From positions 35,420,126 to 35,484,125 of the forward strand of contig OZ025258.1 of assembly GCA_964019135.1 (NCBI GenBank): a DNA stretch of 64,000 nt, written 5' to 3'. Below the pieces are notes generated by a model. The model was not told the DNA's origin and made no database searches. It saw nothing but the letters and a program-made list of their open reading frames with translations. Below are positions 35,203 to 48,784 of the stretch, piece by piece. The translations under genes and the position numbers were made by a program. Numbering within the stretch: position 1 is the stretch's first letter; each line of letters opens with the position of its first letter. The stretch is from Arenicola marina (taxonomy: Eukaryota; Annelida; Polychaeta; Arenicolidae).

Positions 35203-36341
35203 CCCGCACTGTTGATTTTGCTGAGATTGTTCACTAATGTTAAAAAATTGTGTGACGTCACGCCTTTGTCTTAAGTGTTCATTATCTTGAAGAATGGATC
35301 GAAAAACAGACCTAGCCGTGTTTTATTAACGTAAGTGTGCGTTATTCAAATAAAGAACTGTAAACCAGTGCTTTATTTTAATAATGAACGGAAAAACTGT
35401 GCATTATCTAGATAAAGAAGAGTTGTTAATATTGACTCGTGAAGTGTCACGGTATAATCAGTCGAGCTGAGCTGAGCGGAGCCGAGTTGGCTGGTGTTGA
35501 CAGAACTTGCCAATTTCAAGACAAACAATGGACTGCATAAGTCAATGTTAAGCACCAAAGGGGCGGGGGTTAGATCAGAAATCTCAAAATATATGGAAAT
35601 TCCAGTTATCGATTGCATAAATTTCTTATTATATCCGTCATATCGCTTTTCAGGGGGCGATGTTTTCACGAAACTAAGAAGCAATGACTGCCAAAATGTC
35701 TACTTCATCCACGCCTTCCCACCCCTACCCTCCCCCCTGGGGCTTCACGATGACGAACCGTTGTTTCCGCAATGTGCCTCATGTATTCGTCGGGCAGTGC
35801 AACTGACACAATAGTCACTTCCTGTGTCCAAACGTGAGCACATGTCAGGCCTTGTTAAAACAATTTTATAAGTACGTTAAAGAACTCGCTGTCGTGCATT
35901 CCCCAAATAAACCACTTGACGCTATCGCGCCTCGTGCTTTATTTTGGCGAATTGCACTCCAGCTCGTTCTTTAACTAGTACATAATAATCCAATTGTTAT
36001 AGTCTGGTATCCAAAATACTGCCTGTGGACGGGTTATTCAGTGGGATTTTTACTGCCGGGCCAAGATGGCGGCAGCTTGATCATTGAGAGTGAAGTTGTT
36101 GGTAAAGTATATCCATCGCCATCAGCGATAACATGTAAGGTAACAACTCGTTTTATGGAAAGTGGCGTTCCCGTCAATATGTAGTTGTACCTTTCACACG
36201 TTATTTCTCATTTTGATCCTCGCACGGCTGGTATTTTAAGGTTTAGGATCGTTGAATGTTCACCTCACGCATGCGCCATGGTCATCATTGTATCACTTAT
36301 TGTACATCCATGATTTTCAATTTCTAGGGTTTCACGCGGTT
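35203..36341. other. LINE 5' end and intergenic DNA
   Basis: The first 200-300 bp is probably the LINE 5' UTR, with the repeated words gttcattatcttgaag, ttattttaataatgaacgg and gtgcattatctagat. No gene recognised beyond it. Confidence 0.4.
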
Positions 36342-38690
36342 TGTCTGTACCCTCCCAATCACATGGTCTTCCTATGATCTTTCTGCAGCCTCCCCAAACT
36401 AATCACATGGTCTTCCTATGATCTTTCTGCATCCTCCCCAGACCAATCACATGGTCTTCCTATGATCTTTCTGCAGCCTCCCCAGACCAATCACATGGTC
36501 TTCCTATGATCTTTCTGCAGCCTCCCCAAACCAATCACATGGTCTTCCTATGATCTTTCTGCAGCCTCTCCAAACCAATCACATGGTCTTCCTATGATCT
36601 TCCGGCAGCCTCCCCAGACCAATCACATGGTCTTCCTATGATCTTTCTGCAGCCTCCCCAAACCAATCACATGGTCTTCCTATGATCTTTCTGCAGCCTC
36701 CCCAAACTAATCACATGGTCTTCCTATGATCTTTCTGCAGCCTCCCCAAACCAATCACATGGTCTTCCTATGATCTTTCTGCAGCCTCCCCAAACCAATC
36801 ACATGGTCTTCCTATGATCTTTCTGCAGCCTCCCCAAACCAATCACATGGTCTTCCTATGATCTTTCTGCATCCTCCCCAGACCAATCACATGGTCTTCC
36901 TATGATCTTTCTGCAGCCTCCCCAGACCGATCACATGGTCTTCCTATGATCTTTCTGCAGCCTCCCCAAACCAATCACATGGTCTTCCTATGATCTTTCT
37001 GCAGCCTCCCCAAACCAATCACATGGTCTTCCTATGATCTTTCTGCATCCTCCCCAGACCAATCACATGGTCTTCCTATGATCTTTCTGCAGCCTCCCCA
37101 AACTAATCACATGGTCTTCCTATGATCTTTCTGCAGCCTCCCCAAACCAATCACATGGTCTTCCTATGATCTTTCTGCAGCCTCCCCAAACTAATCACAT
37201 GGTCTTCCTATGATCTTTCTGCAGCCTCCCCAAACCAATCACATGGTCTTCCTATGATCTTTCTGCAGCCTCCCCAAACCAATCACATGGTCTTCCTATG
37301 ATTTTTCTGCAGCCTCCCCAGACCAATCACATGGTCTTCCTATGATCTTTCTGCAGCCTCCCCAAACCAATCACACGGTCTTCCTATGATCTTTCTGCAG
37401 CCTCCCCAAACTAATCACATGGTCTTCCTATGATCTTTCTGCAGCCTCCCCAAACCAATCACATGGTCTTCCTATGATCTTTCTGCAGCCTCCCCAAACT
37501 AATCACACGGTCTTCCTATGATCTTTCTGCAGCCTCCCCAAACTAATCACATGGTCTTCCTATGATCTTTCTGCAGCCTCCCCAAACCAATCACATGGTC
37601 TTCCTATGATCTTTCTGCAGCCTCCCCAAACTAATCACATGGTCTTCCTATGATCTTTCTGCAGCCTCCCCAAACCAATCACATGGTCTTCCTATGATCT
37701 TTCTGCAGCCTCCCCAAACTAATCACATGGTCTTCCTATGATCTTTCTGCAGCCTCCCCAAACTAATCACATGGTCTTCCTATGATCTTTCTGCAGCCTC
37801 CCCAAACCAATCACATGGTCTTCCTATGATCTTTCTGCAGCCTCCCCAAACTAATCACATGGTCTTCCTATGATCTTTCTGCAGCCTCCCCAAACTAATC
37901 ACACGGTCTTCCTATGATCTTTCTGCAGCCTCCCCAAACTAATCACATGGTCTTCCTATGATCTTTCTGCAGCCTCCCCAAACTAATCACATGGTCTTCC
38001 TATGATCTTTCTGCAGCCTCCCCAAACTAATCACACGGTCTTCCTATGATCTTTCTGCAGCCTCCCCAGACCAATCACATGGTCTTCCTATGATCTTTCT
38101 GCAGCCTCCCCAAACTAATCACACGGTCTTCCTATGATCTTTCTGCAGCCTCCCCAAACTAATCACATGGTCTTCCTATGATCTTTCTGCAGCCTCCCCA
38201 AACTAATCACATGGTCTTCCTATGATCTTTCTGCAGCCTCCCCAAACTAATCACACGGTCTTCCTATGATCTTTCTGCAGCCTCCCCAGACCAATCACAT
38301 GGTCTTCCTATGATCTTTCTGCAGCCTCCCCAAACTAATCACATGGTCTTCCTATGATCTTTCTGCAGCCTCCCCAAACCAATCACATGGTCTTCCTATG
38401 ATCTTTCTGCAGCCTCCCCAAACTAATCACACGGTCTTCCTATGATCTTTCTGCAGCCTCCCCAAACCAATCACGTGGTCTTCCTATGCTCTTTCTGCAG
38501 CCTCCCCAAACTAATCACATGGTCTTCCTATGATCTTTCTGCAGCCTCCCCAAACCAATCACATGGTCTTCCTATGATCTTTCTGCAGCCTCCCCAGACC
38601 AATCACATGGTCTTCCTATGATCGTTCTGCGCCCTCCCCATACTAATCACATGGTCTTCTTATGATCTTTCTGCAGCCTTCCTCTAATCT
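36342..38690. repeat. 44-bp minisatellite, about 53 copies
   Basis: Very homogeneous array of catggtcttcctatgatctt plus tctgcagcctccccaaacca plus atca, with a PstI site in almost every unit. Variants are aaactaatca, agaccaatca and a CACACGG form at 37374, 37506, 37902, 38034, 38122, 38254 and 38430. All those spacings are multiples of 44 and three are 132. The edges are more diverged than the centre, as expected from unequal exchange. Confidence 0.98.
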
Positions 38691-38752
38691 CTCCATGGTC
38701 TTCCCAAGGTACTTCTGCGCTCATCTCAAGCACATCTCATTGTCTTCCTCTG

Positions 38753-39065
38753 ATAAGGCTGTACAGTCAATGCGGGATCTGATCGAGACCTCACGAGACA
38801 GGGATACTTATGCTCCACGTCAATGCCTAGCAGGAACGGCCTGTACGTGCTGCCTACCTTCTGGTTGTTTTCTTTCATTCGTTTCACACACACAATCGGC
38901 TAAAGCTGTCCTTGGATGCACATCTAACCGCTAAATTTAATGCGCATATCAGAACTAGAGCCATCACAGTAGGTTTATGTAATATATGAGCAGTTAGACC
39001 GTTGATAAACCAGAATGCTGCTGTTTCATGAGTGACTGTCAGTGTCAGGCGAACTAGGCCTCGTT
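38753..39065 (+). mobile_element. truncated copy of the TIR element
   Basis: Begins aaggctgtacagtca and follows the left part of 17929-18715 closely (tcaatgcctagca, ggctaaagctgtccttgga, gataaaccagaatgc, gagtgactgtcagtgtcagg), then diverges. The right TIR is not found. Confidence 0.8.
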
Positions 39066-41754
39066 CGCCAGCGACAGCTAGTCGATTATTTCTTGACATA
39101 GATTACGCCATTGCGCGTGCGCATTACAGTTGACAATCTGTCTCATGGCGGAAATAGGGACAGTAACAGGCACCTTTAAACACCGTGTGTCCTTACCCTC
39201 GTGCTAAATCCTGGATCGTCCCTGAACCTGAATTGTGTTGCAGAGAACATTTACGCCGTGTTCTTTGACTGGAGCCCCACTCTGCCTATGTCAGCTTGGC
39301 GATCGAAGGAGCAGCATTAATGACCCCCCCCCCCCAAACAGTAGAGATAAGGACAAGGGTAAGGAACACCCCCCCCCCCCCCACCAAACAGTAGAGATAA
39401 GGACAAGGGTACTGTGAACGAGCGTAGTTGGTTCGATCACGTAAACATTTAGCACAAAAAAAACAAAAAAAAACTAGCAAAATAAGAAATTATGTATGAA
39501 CCATGCTATATTTGAATTCGTTTAAATGTATGTAGACTTGCAAACGAAGTTACAGGTCAAGCATACGATACAAAGATGACGCGAAAACCACTTACTGCTT
39601 ATTTCCCTCCGCCACCTTGGACGACAATCGACCAGAGGAACCGTGGGTGGCGGCATGGTTCGCTCCGGTTAACCCCCGCCCCTTCCACCCACCGTATCAC
39701 GACTGGTAGGATGACCACCAAATGGGCGATAATTCAGTCAAGGCGCATAATAACATAAGGCTTTTGTCGCCGACGGGATCTATGGCTCCAGTTAAAGTCC
39801 ATCTCTTATGTCCTATGTTACTTTGCATATATTTGATCCATTTGCACTATATTAACGAAATTCCATACACACTGAATTTATTCGCCACCAATATTAACAA
39901 TATTAGCCATTTTATCACAGACCTACCCAAAAAAGTTCTGATGTGCATAAAGAACTTCTTTTAGTACATACATAGTACATACATTTAACCCTGGATCTAG
40001 ATTGTATGTCTAAGATTGGACGGACATCTCCGAGGCGGCCCGTCCCCTACTGTAGCCTAGCCCACCCTTTCCATTTTTGGGAAGAAACCTAGCCCGTAGG
40101 CTGGCAACACACTGGCAGTGGCCATTGCAGCTGTTTGTTTTCAATAACAGTCTGTGAGTCATTGTCACGAATGTTGCTCTAACCAACAAGACCACACCTC
40201 TAATGTCATAGATCTAGGTCTATCAAGATTTACATGTGGCAAATATTCATCATGTGGTAATGTTAACCGAAATAAACATCTAAGTTAGAGCACGTAAGTT
40301 ACATTCATTCAAACACCGCGGGCAGTCGAAGCGAGCGAGGCGCAGTCAAACCGGTTCATCTTGTGACGTCACAAATCTCTACTCTGGGCGGGGGTTTGGA
40401 AATGGATCGTTCGCTGCTTGAGTTTATTTTGGTGACTTTAGATATTAATATTTATAGCATTAGAGAGATTGCAAAATAATTGCATCTGATAAATGGCTTT
40501 AGTAACCACTGGGAAATGTATATTTGGAAGTGGTTTAGTAACAAATACCCCCCCACGAGATGGACTTTAATGTATGTCACAGCGGTAAAATACGAAACCA
40601 TTACCGCTGAGCCTTTGTACAACAGATGTTGCATGAGGAGGCCCGATTTGGTGGGCGCTGTTTGAGACCTGTGCTGGGTCGGGGGCGGCAGGTGGACTTG
40701 AAGCACGGCGATAATAATAATGTATATTTGTACCGCGAAGGTTTATCCAGTGAGACACATAGTCTTTTCACAGACAGTGAGCAGTCTGGTGTAAGTGCTG
40801 CAGCTCTCTCTCGTCTTTTCTTAGAATGAGGTCCGGTTGCGCACTTAAACCTCCAACGTGCCCTCAAAAAACCTCTAGCGCCCATATATGACTCCCCAGA
40901 CCTGGATCCGTCCGTCAGCTGACAAGTGAAAGCTCTCCCCATCCTACTCATTCATTCTCCACCTATTCATATGCATTAAACTCATATAACATTAATTAAG
41001 TATCAGTATTAAATTTCATTGCATGTCAGCGGTGAGAAAATAGCCTGATTCCACTTGTCATCTCATCATATTCAAGTGCCATTAGATTTGACCGTTCATG
41101 ATGTCTAGTATTGTGACATAGCATACGGATAATAAGAGCGGGAGAGTAACACTCCTACATTTCGTTACTGACTCATTATGACTCAACAATGTGATACGTT
41201 CCTGGATAAGATCAGATTTGACGCAAACATTTTGCAATGCCTTTCTGATCATATTTCCAGTCATTGAAATGCTATCAAGTGTACAATTAATAGCAAATCA
41301 AGACCGCACGCCACACTTGTGGCAGGCAGGTATCATTTCACTCGCAGCGTCGCGTAGCTCTCCTCTTGAGGTAGGATTAAACTCTAACGAGTAATTCGTA
41401 TCGCCAACACGTGTGCTGTCGATGAACGATTAATTAAGCGACATTTGGTAGTCATTTCCAATACGGAATGAACTCCATAATGAACTAGGAGGAACCGCCA
41501 TTTAGTGTGTTCCAACGTTAAAGATTAATGACATATTAAAGCAATATGGTCTGAAAGTTTTTCATTACCGATCTCTTCTCCGTGTCAAATAAGTACATGC
41601 TGTCTTGAACTTAAATCATGAAAGCCCGTGGGCTATCCGGAGAGAAGCAAATTTGTTCACCAGAGCAGAAGTTGGTGGCCGGCTGTATATCCATGCGCGC
41701 CTTTGTAAAAAATATAATATGGCGCATGTAAGTAGGGTGCTTTAAGTCCTTATA
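39066..41754. other. no gene seen
   Basis: Intergenic. Contains a tandem duplication of about 57 bp with C-runs (39327-39409) and nothing recognisable as coding. Confidence 0.5.
39327..39409. repeat. short tandem duplication with C-run
   Basis: ccaaacagtagagataagga and caagggta occur twice, each preceded by a run of C. Confidence 0.9.
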
Positions 41755-41900
41755 CAGGGGCGGATCCAGGGGGGACCGAAACGGGCCCCGGCCCCCCACC
41801 TCTTCAAGGGCCGACATTTATACCATTTAACATATGAAACAAAACCGCCCCTTCCCCCCCGGCCCTCTTATCCAGCATATCTGGATTCAACCCTGAAATG
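41755..41900. mobile_element. MITE-like fragment, GGGGCGGATCCA family
   Basis: Starts caggggcggatccagg and shares gggccgacatttata, catttaacatatgaa and ccagcatatctggattc with the copy at 61806-61986. GGGGCGGATCC-type ends are common in invertebrate hAT-like non-autonomous elements. No clear target duplication. Confidence 0.55.
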
Positions 41901-44900
41901 GCAAAACGACGCAGTAAATGCTAAACGTGAGTAATACGTAAGCTCTTTTGATACATACGCGTTCAGTTAGAGATTATGAGTGAGTTTCAGGTCTCACGTA
42001 TGTATGTGAAATTCATGGTAGCCGTTGCAGTTTCCTTTACAAGCAAGGTCCCATCCCATGTCCCTAAATCGTACGCGCTATTTAGCTTTTCCCTGCCCCA
42101 AGTGAAGGAAATCACGCAAAATGTCGTTGGTCGCAGCTTTTTGATAGTCCTTATCGGTGATGCAGGTTTACATTTGTCAATGACGATGTTGCATCCATGT
42201 CAACGTGGAAAGTGGTTTTCACACAGCTCACGCAATACTACTATTTCCAGGGAAACAGGTGGTACATATATACACCACACGATACATCAGCATTAATGTT
42301 AATTTTCTTTGTTACATTTCGTTAATAAATACAATGCTTAATTTACTCTAAATTGGTGCGTTATGAGAGGCTGCGCGTTTTCTATTATCCCTACAAGAAC
42401 ACGGATGATATTACTGATGACTAATTTTAAATACGAAACAGGTTGCAGGACCGTAAGTATGGTCTCGCAGAAGTATCGAACTTATGTACAGCTCCCCCCC
42501 TCCCCCTCCCCCTCCCCCCCTCAAAGATGTTCTATTCGCTATTAATGTACAGCTCCAAAAAAGGCTTCTATATAAAATGTATGATGGATAGGATCCCGGA
42601 GATATCATACGCTATGACAATTGATAATGGATGCTAAACCCCCTAAACCCAGCAATATATTAAGTACCGCCCGCCCCCGGGGAGCCCTTAACCGGATTAT
42701 TCCATGTATTCCTTGCTGGTTTCACTTTCACCGCTCTTTGGAGTGATCAATGCTGAATGCGCAGGAGAGGGATGTCTAGTTTGTTCGGTTAGGTTGCAGA
42801 CTTGCTATTGCCTTGACTTCCAGCCACCTTCCTCTCGCCACTCCACGATTATTCCCACACCTCACATGGCGGTCAACTACCTACCACTAGACAGCAACCG
42901 CTCGTCATCCCACCGACCAACCAACCAACCAGCAGCCGGCCAACCTACCATGGCCGGCTGTTGGCAACTCCTACCAGGAGGAACAGGATATCTCAACAGC
43001 GAGTGAGAGGCGGATAGAGACATAGATAGATAGAAGGGTGGGTGGGTGGGTGAGGGGGGGGGGGAGGGGGGTGGAGGAGGGGGAGGGGCGGGGAGGGGGA
43101 AAGGACACTCAGATTCTGCGGGAGTGGGCGAGGGTGTGATAATCTTAGGCCAACCCGCCGCAGTGGTCACTGCGACCAGGCGGCAAGCCCGCCGCGCTCG
43201 TTGACCATGTGACACGTGACGTCACACGCACATATATATCCTTCAGTGGCGCCATGTATCTTTGGAGTCCGTTACCGTTGGACAGGGCAGGAGCAGGCCG
43301 CATAGTTGGTAAGTCCTTTCGTGTTGATAATTGTGTTATATATAATTGATATAATACTGCTATGTATGCTCCACAGCAAATAACAACGTGCATAACTTCG
43401 ACATATATGTGACTTCAACATTGGAAGTCCGATTTACATTTTCGGATGTTCTTTCATTTTTGGAAGTGCCATCTTGAAGTGCAAGGTCAAGGCTCGTGGT
43501 GGCGTAGTTCGTTTGTAACTCCGAGTAGGCATATAAGTTATATGGGTACCGTCTCTACTTTTACGTCCGACATACTGATCGGGGAACGACATTACAATGG
43601 CCTGAATATTGATTATTCCCAGTGGTTTAAATATAGGTGTGCAGTAAGGGGTACTTTCAACATTAACTAGTCCGCTATGAAGTTTTAAACTTCACAAAGC
43701 TGAGCACCGTTTTTTGGCAACTGCGCTAAGTTTTTGTAATGTAAGAGTTTTTTTACAAAATGACAAACATCATGCATAGTGTTTACTATATTTTGGGGCC
43801 AGGTCGCTCACATCAGTGATATTAAAGTCACTCATACAACAATATTTGGTTTCGCTGAGAATGATATATTTATATATCCTTAGCATATAAGTACACAAAT
43901 ATTGTGTGCATTAATTAAATAACCAGACAAGGTATTAAGCCACAATTGGTGCATCTCGTGTGGGAAAATGTACTTTTCGTGTGTATTACGTCATCAAAAT
44001 TCGCATATTACGGTCTTTGCCTTTTAAGACATGATCTCTTCATAAGACATGTGGTCTGTTCGATGCGATCGTTGGAAGCGACGTATTTTAATTAAGGTTA
44101 ATCATAAATGCTTACATTTCTGCGACAAACGGAGCAACTTCGAGCGGGATGGCGTAACCATAGCTACTGCGCGATACCGACATTCGATTTACGATACACA
44201 TATTACGTCATAAGACCCCAACACAACACATCAACACATGTAGCAGTGATGTCGTCACTTTCGGAGTGGAGTGAGACTATTATTATCCATCCCATTAATC
44301 GGTAAATTGCCCCATACCCATTGTCATTTGGATTCCGCCCCTCCCACATTTCCTCCTACACAGAATATAAAGCTATACCATTGTTGGTCCTATGTATAAT
44401 TCCGAATATAAATTGCAAAGGTTTGCTTCAAGTCTGTGCTCCCGGGGGGGGGGGGATTTCTTCTCTCCCGATGATAACAAAAGCCCGTACATTCGTCTCT
44501 ATATATTTATGAGCCCTGTGCGACATGGGCGACACCCTCCCACCACTGTAGTACGGCAAGCCTCCCCCCTCCCCCAACCCCCCCCCCCCCGAACCCCGAG
44601 GGTAAGTTCATTAATTGACCATTGAGCATAAAGACGGGTATCCATGAGTTTCTCTCTTAGTATAGGAAATTAGACTAATCCCTCTCCAGCATGTGTACAT
44701 CTGAATAATCCTATGCATATGTGTCTAATAATCGCTTTGTATAAATAACGTTACTCTGCCACGTGTGGTCCATGCTCTCGGCGGTTGTAAGGAGTACTAC
44801 GTGAGGTATATTACGATTCTTCCTTTCACGCTTGCTACGTGAGTCACACAGTCAGTTCGACTGCGCCACACTGAAGGACTGTAGGTGTGGGAGGGGGTTA

Positions 44901-46540
44901 CCCTGAATACGCTGTCGGTACGTGGCCAGCGTACTTATCGTCGTTTCGACTGTCAATTACGCTGGAATTGTCCTCGTCTGACGGAGACCCGGAAAAACTA
45001 CATATTTTATAACGTCGCGGCCCCCTCTCCATTTAGTCCACCGGCCATCTGGACGGGGAAGGTTAAGAGGGGGGATACGAATAGACATGGCAGCAGGAGA
45101 GATATATCATAAAGAAAGAAGACCTGATATAGAAAGACGGATAAGGCGGAAATTTAATCTCGAATACGGGGCGGGGGCTTCAAATATGGAGGGGAGGGGC
45201 AGGGGGTTTCACATACTAAGGGTGAGGGAGGGTGTTTGACATGGTGACGAGGGGATGAGGACAGAAATACAATGATGCTTTAAGCCCGTGTTTATGCTTA
45301 TCCTTTAAGCCCCCGCTGCGTTGTTATGCGTTATGGTATCTAGGTATCAGGGGGCAGGCCGCCGATGTACCCTAGAACCGGCAATGCGTCCTAAAGCAAA
45401 CTGCAGGAGTCCTAAACATGCACAACGCATTAATACGCAGCAGCGGATCTAGGGTTACCGTACTCGGGCGGCCGGCCTTCCGAGGCCTGCAACTGCACAC
45501 CGCATGAATACGCACCGGCGGTTCTACGGTAGTGTAGGTCTGGCTGGTCTGGCTGGTCTGGCTGACTTACAAGAACGCTGACTTACAATAAAAGGTCCAA
45601 AGTTAAGGATTTGCTCAGGTGCAAATGAACCCAAAATGGCACCGAGGGAAAATTGCAAGTTCTCGGCCGCTTAGTGGGGAATTGTGGGCTTGTGGCACCT
45701 ATCCGTATAATTAATTATATTTAAGATAAGTTGCTAGTTGCTCCGTGTCAAGCCGTGAGGCTTTTTTACTAGTGTTATACTTATGAGGCTGTGGTTTGGC
45801 GAATCAATATGAGACAGACGATGAGGAAAGCTATGTTTCGAGATTCCTTTCGGTAACTAATCATGCTCGGAGCTGACGTCACGCATCCGTTTCCGCTCTG
45901 TGCGGAGCGGCAACCTCTGACCATTTTGAGTGACATTGGACAACGTGCGAAAATGCGGGTTGTAACTGGGTGCTTGTTCTTCACCAATTCGTGTCACTTT
46001 AAATTTAAGAGTCCTTCGAGCAAATCAACAAATTACAGATATGTCCCATGAGGATTGAACAGTAATAAAAACAGGTATATCATATGTGGATTAAACAATT
46101 TTGACAACATGTATATCAGATTTGGATTACGCAGTTATATCCTATGTGGACTAATCCGTTATAGCCTACGTGGCGGTCAATACCTAATGATATGTGTTAC
46201 TTGAAAACATAAAGCGCAACGCATGAGCTCTGTAAACAGAACAGCAGTGAGGCTGTCAAATGATCTTGGACGCTGAACATGAAGGCTACTCGCCTAATCC
46301 TTGATAGCCGCGAGTGCACTCCGTATAATGAGTCTAGACTGTTGGCTGAATCTGCTTCAAGGACACATACAAGGTACAATCGTGTGCTAAGAGAATGCGA
46401 CCCCCCCCCTCCCCCCCAAGTTCAACACGACCTGTGCTTAACGATCGCAAATAGAGTGACACATTAGATACTATGCGTGGTATTTGGAACTGATCTCTGA
46501 ACACGCGTTTTTTTATGTTTCATATTTATGTGAGTCAATA
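41901..46540. other. no gene seen
   Basis: Intergenic with many G/C homopolymer tracts (about 42487-42522, 43053-43100, 44443-44455, 44562-44590, 46399-46419) and GT/GG-rich stretches. Short frames here have no family features; those over the C/G tracts are composition artefacts. Confidence 0.5.
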
Positions 46541-46825
46541 TGTGATGTCGTGGCGGTTGTCAAGGTGATATAATGACCTGGCGGTTGTCAATGTGGTAAG
46601 ATGACTCGACGTTTGTCAAAGTGGTATGATGATGTAGAGCATTTGTCAGGGTGATGTGATGAGACAGAGTGTTTATCAAGATGATATAATGACGCAGCGG
46701 TTGTCAAGGTGATATGACGAGGCGGCGGTTGTCAAGGTGATATGATGACGAGGTGGCTGTCAAAGTGATATCCCGAGGCGATGTTTGTGAATGTGATATG
46801 ACAAGGCAGCGTTTGCCAATGAGAT
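46541..46825. repeat. about 33-bp minisatellite, nine degenerate copies
   Basis: Units around ggcggttgtcaaggtgatat and aatgac repeat with many substitutions. Confidence 0.9.
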
Positions 46826-48334
46826 GTATTCACTTCCGGTAGACATCACATGAGTCCGTATGGTAGACAAGGTTGCCAACCCCTAGAATCTGACAGAAGT
46901 TAGGAGCATGAACGGGATCATATATAATATATATATGATCTAAAGATCATTGTAGTTAGGCCTATATTCATTTATATATATTGCATAATACAGCCGAAGG
47001 ATGTAATCTTTCTAAAAATGTACGGGATCAAGTAACAAGGATTAGAAATATGTCCCGTTGTAACCTTTGCGCTGAGAGCCAATGCGCGAGAACCAAACTA
47101 ACGTGGATCTCTTTCACGTGGATATCCTGGCTCACTAGTCATCATCCAAATAAAATATGCCTGCTATTAATGGCGAGGCCTCGTATATGTCAGTCTTATT
47201 CTTAATCCAACGCTCACATAGGTAAACAAAACACATGCATGAACATCACCGCCAAATTTCAACTAAACGCAACAATTGCATTTGACAAAAAATTCTGCCT
47301 GGCTTCAACTGCTTGGTGTTCAACTTGGGAATTTTCTTTACAACAACGATATGTGTCTATTTACCATATACAGCATGTTGAGTATGGCACTGGGCAGTGG
47401 TCCAGCTTGTAAGTTAATGTAGTAAACTGCATCATCTCTTCAAAGCTCATTCATTAGTATTGATACTGTATATAGTAATCTCACTTGCGTCGAAGTCGTT
47501 TAATTATTTGTTCAGCTGTTGTTAAAAGGGGTGGCGCGTTGATGATTATAACGAATAACCATACGGAACTTCCGTAGTGCGTTCGTCTACCCCTTAATAC
47601 ATAGGTAAGACATACTATCCTTGCCGTCTGCACATTTCAGGCCGATATATATGTAAAACGATATTCGTTGGCTTTGTAATTGAGAACTGATACCAGATAT
47701 GTTGGCACGAAGAAACTCCCGGGAACTGTAAACCAAAACGTAAAATAATGACATTTTGGACATAGCTTCAGTCGGATTGGGTCACCACCAAATTCTAACC
47801 GATACATGATTTCGGCCATTGTTCGTCATTTGACTCATGTATCAGATGATAGCGATAGCGCCTATACCAATGACCACGTCGCATTAATGTTAGTGAGTCA
47901 ATAAACAAGTCGAAGGTCATGTTGGACGTCATGTTTCGGTGTTTGGCAACATAAACACGCAAGCCACGTGGCGGCCTCTGCCCAACCACCTGCAGCGATA
48001 GATTCCATCTTCGTCTGTCACCTTATATGGCACAAGCTGATTAATACCTATTGTTTATGAACTTGAAAGGAAATTGGGTACCAACAAATTACGAACTCGA
48101 CTCCGGGGATGGGAGGGAGGGAGAGGCAGGGGCGGTTGCACTCGGAAGGGGAAGGGGTGGGGAGTCAGTATATAATTTGCTCAATTCAATTGCACAAAGA
48201 GGGAGGGGTACGGACTTCGGGGTGGGTGGGTGGTGGGGGTCTGGGCTTGGGAGGTGGGGCTAGGGATGAAGCTCCCATATTATATGTTTACGAGCATGGA
48301 TTATTTCATTTATTAAACTCTAAGCTTCACAGGG
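46826..48334. other. no gene seen
   Basis: AT-rich intergenic DNA; G-rich stretch at 48105-48260. No family features. Confidence 0.5.
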
Positions 48335-48592
48335 GGCCGGCGCGACAGCTCAGTGGGCTAGAGCGCTCGCATTGAGTGCTCTGGTCACCTGAGAGCCTAA
48401 CGTCACGTGGGTTGGTGGTTCGAGCCCTGCTGTGGCCATGTCTGTGTGGTCGCAGGATAAAGATCCCATGTCTTCCTTCGTAAAGAGTAAGAGGTTACCC
48501 CCGGGGACATGGCTCCACTCTCCCTTCCTTCTCCCATTGACGCGATATGACCAAAAGTGGTTAAAGCGTCCTGAATAATCAACCAACCAGCC
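48335..48592 (+). mobile_element. tRNA-derived SINE, plus copy
   Basis: Head ggccggcgcgacagctcagt with pol III A box (agctcagtgggctagagc), B box ggttcgagccc at about 48418, then a body with gataaagatcccatgtctt and acccccggggacatggctcc, and a CCAACC-rich tail. It matches the minus copy at 21931-22188 along its whole length. Confidence 0.92.
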
Positions 48593-48784
48593 AACTGAGC
48601 TTGACTTATTTAGAGTGTCGCGGCACTTGTGCATCATGCAATGAAGATTTGAAATTCCATCGTTTGTCTATAGTCCGATCGATTGGACATTATTCTGTAC
48701 TATAGGCCTATGGCCTTATTAGTGCAAAATAAATTCTTTCTTATGTATTTGCCAGTAACCCAATGTCAATTTCAATGTGTAGAA

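Larger units (their letters stand above)
26160..35260 (-). mobile_element. L1/Tx1-type LINE, interrupted and decayed
   Basis: ORF1 (33898-35202) and ORF2 (26189-28205) lie on the same strand in the proper order, 5.7 kb apart, with a plus-strand gag element between. A 5' half of a LINE is rarely found alone, so one LINE split by a later insertion is the simplest reading. Two separate insertions cannot be excluded; I found no matching target duplications. The ends are approximate. Confidence 0.6.

Noticed and set aside
48335..48420. tRNA gene
   Set aside because: A and B boxes are present but no tRNA cloverleaf or acceptor pairing; the sequence continues as a SINE, also found at 21931-22188.
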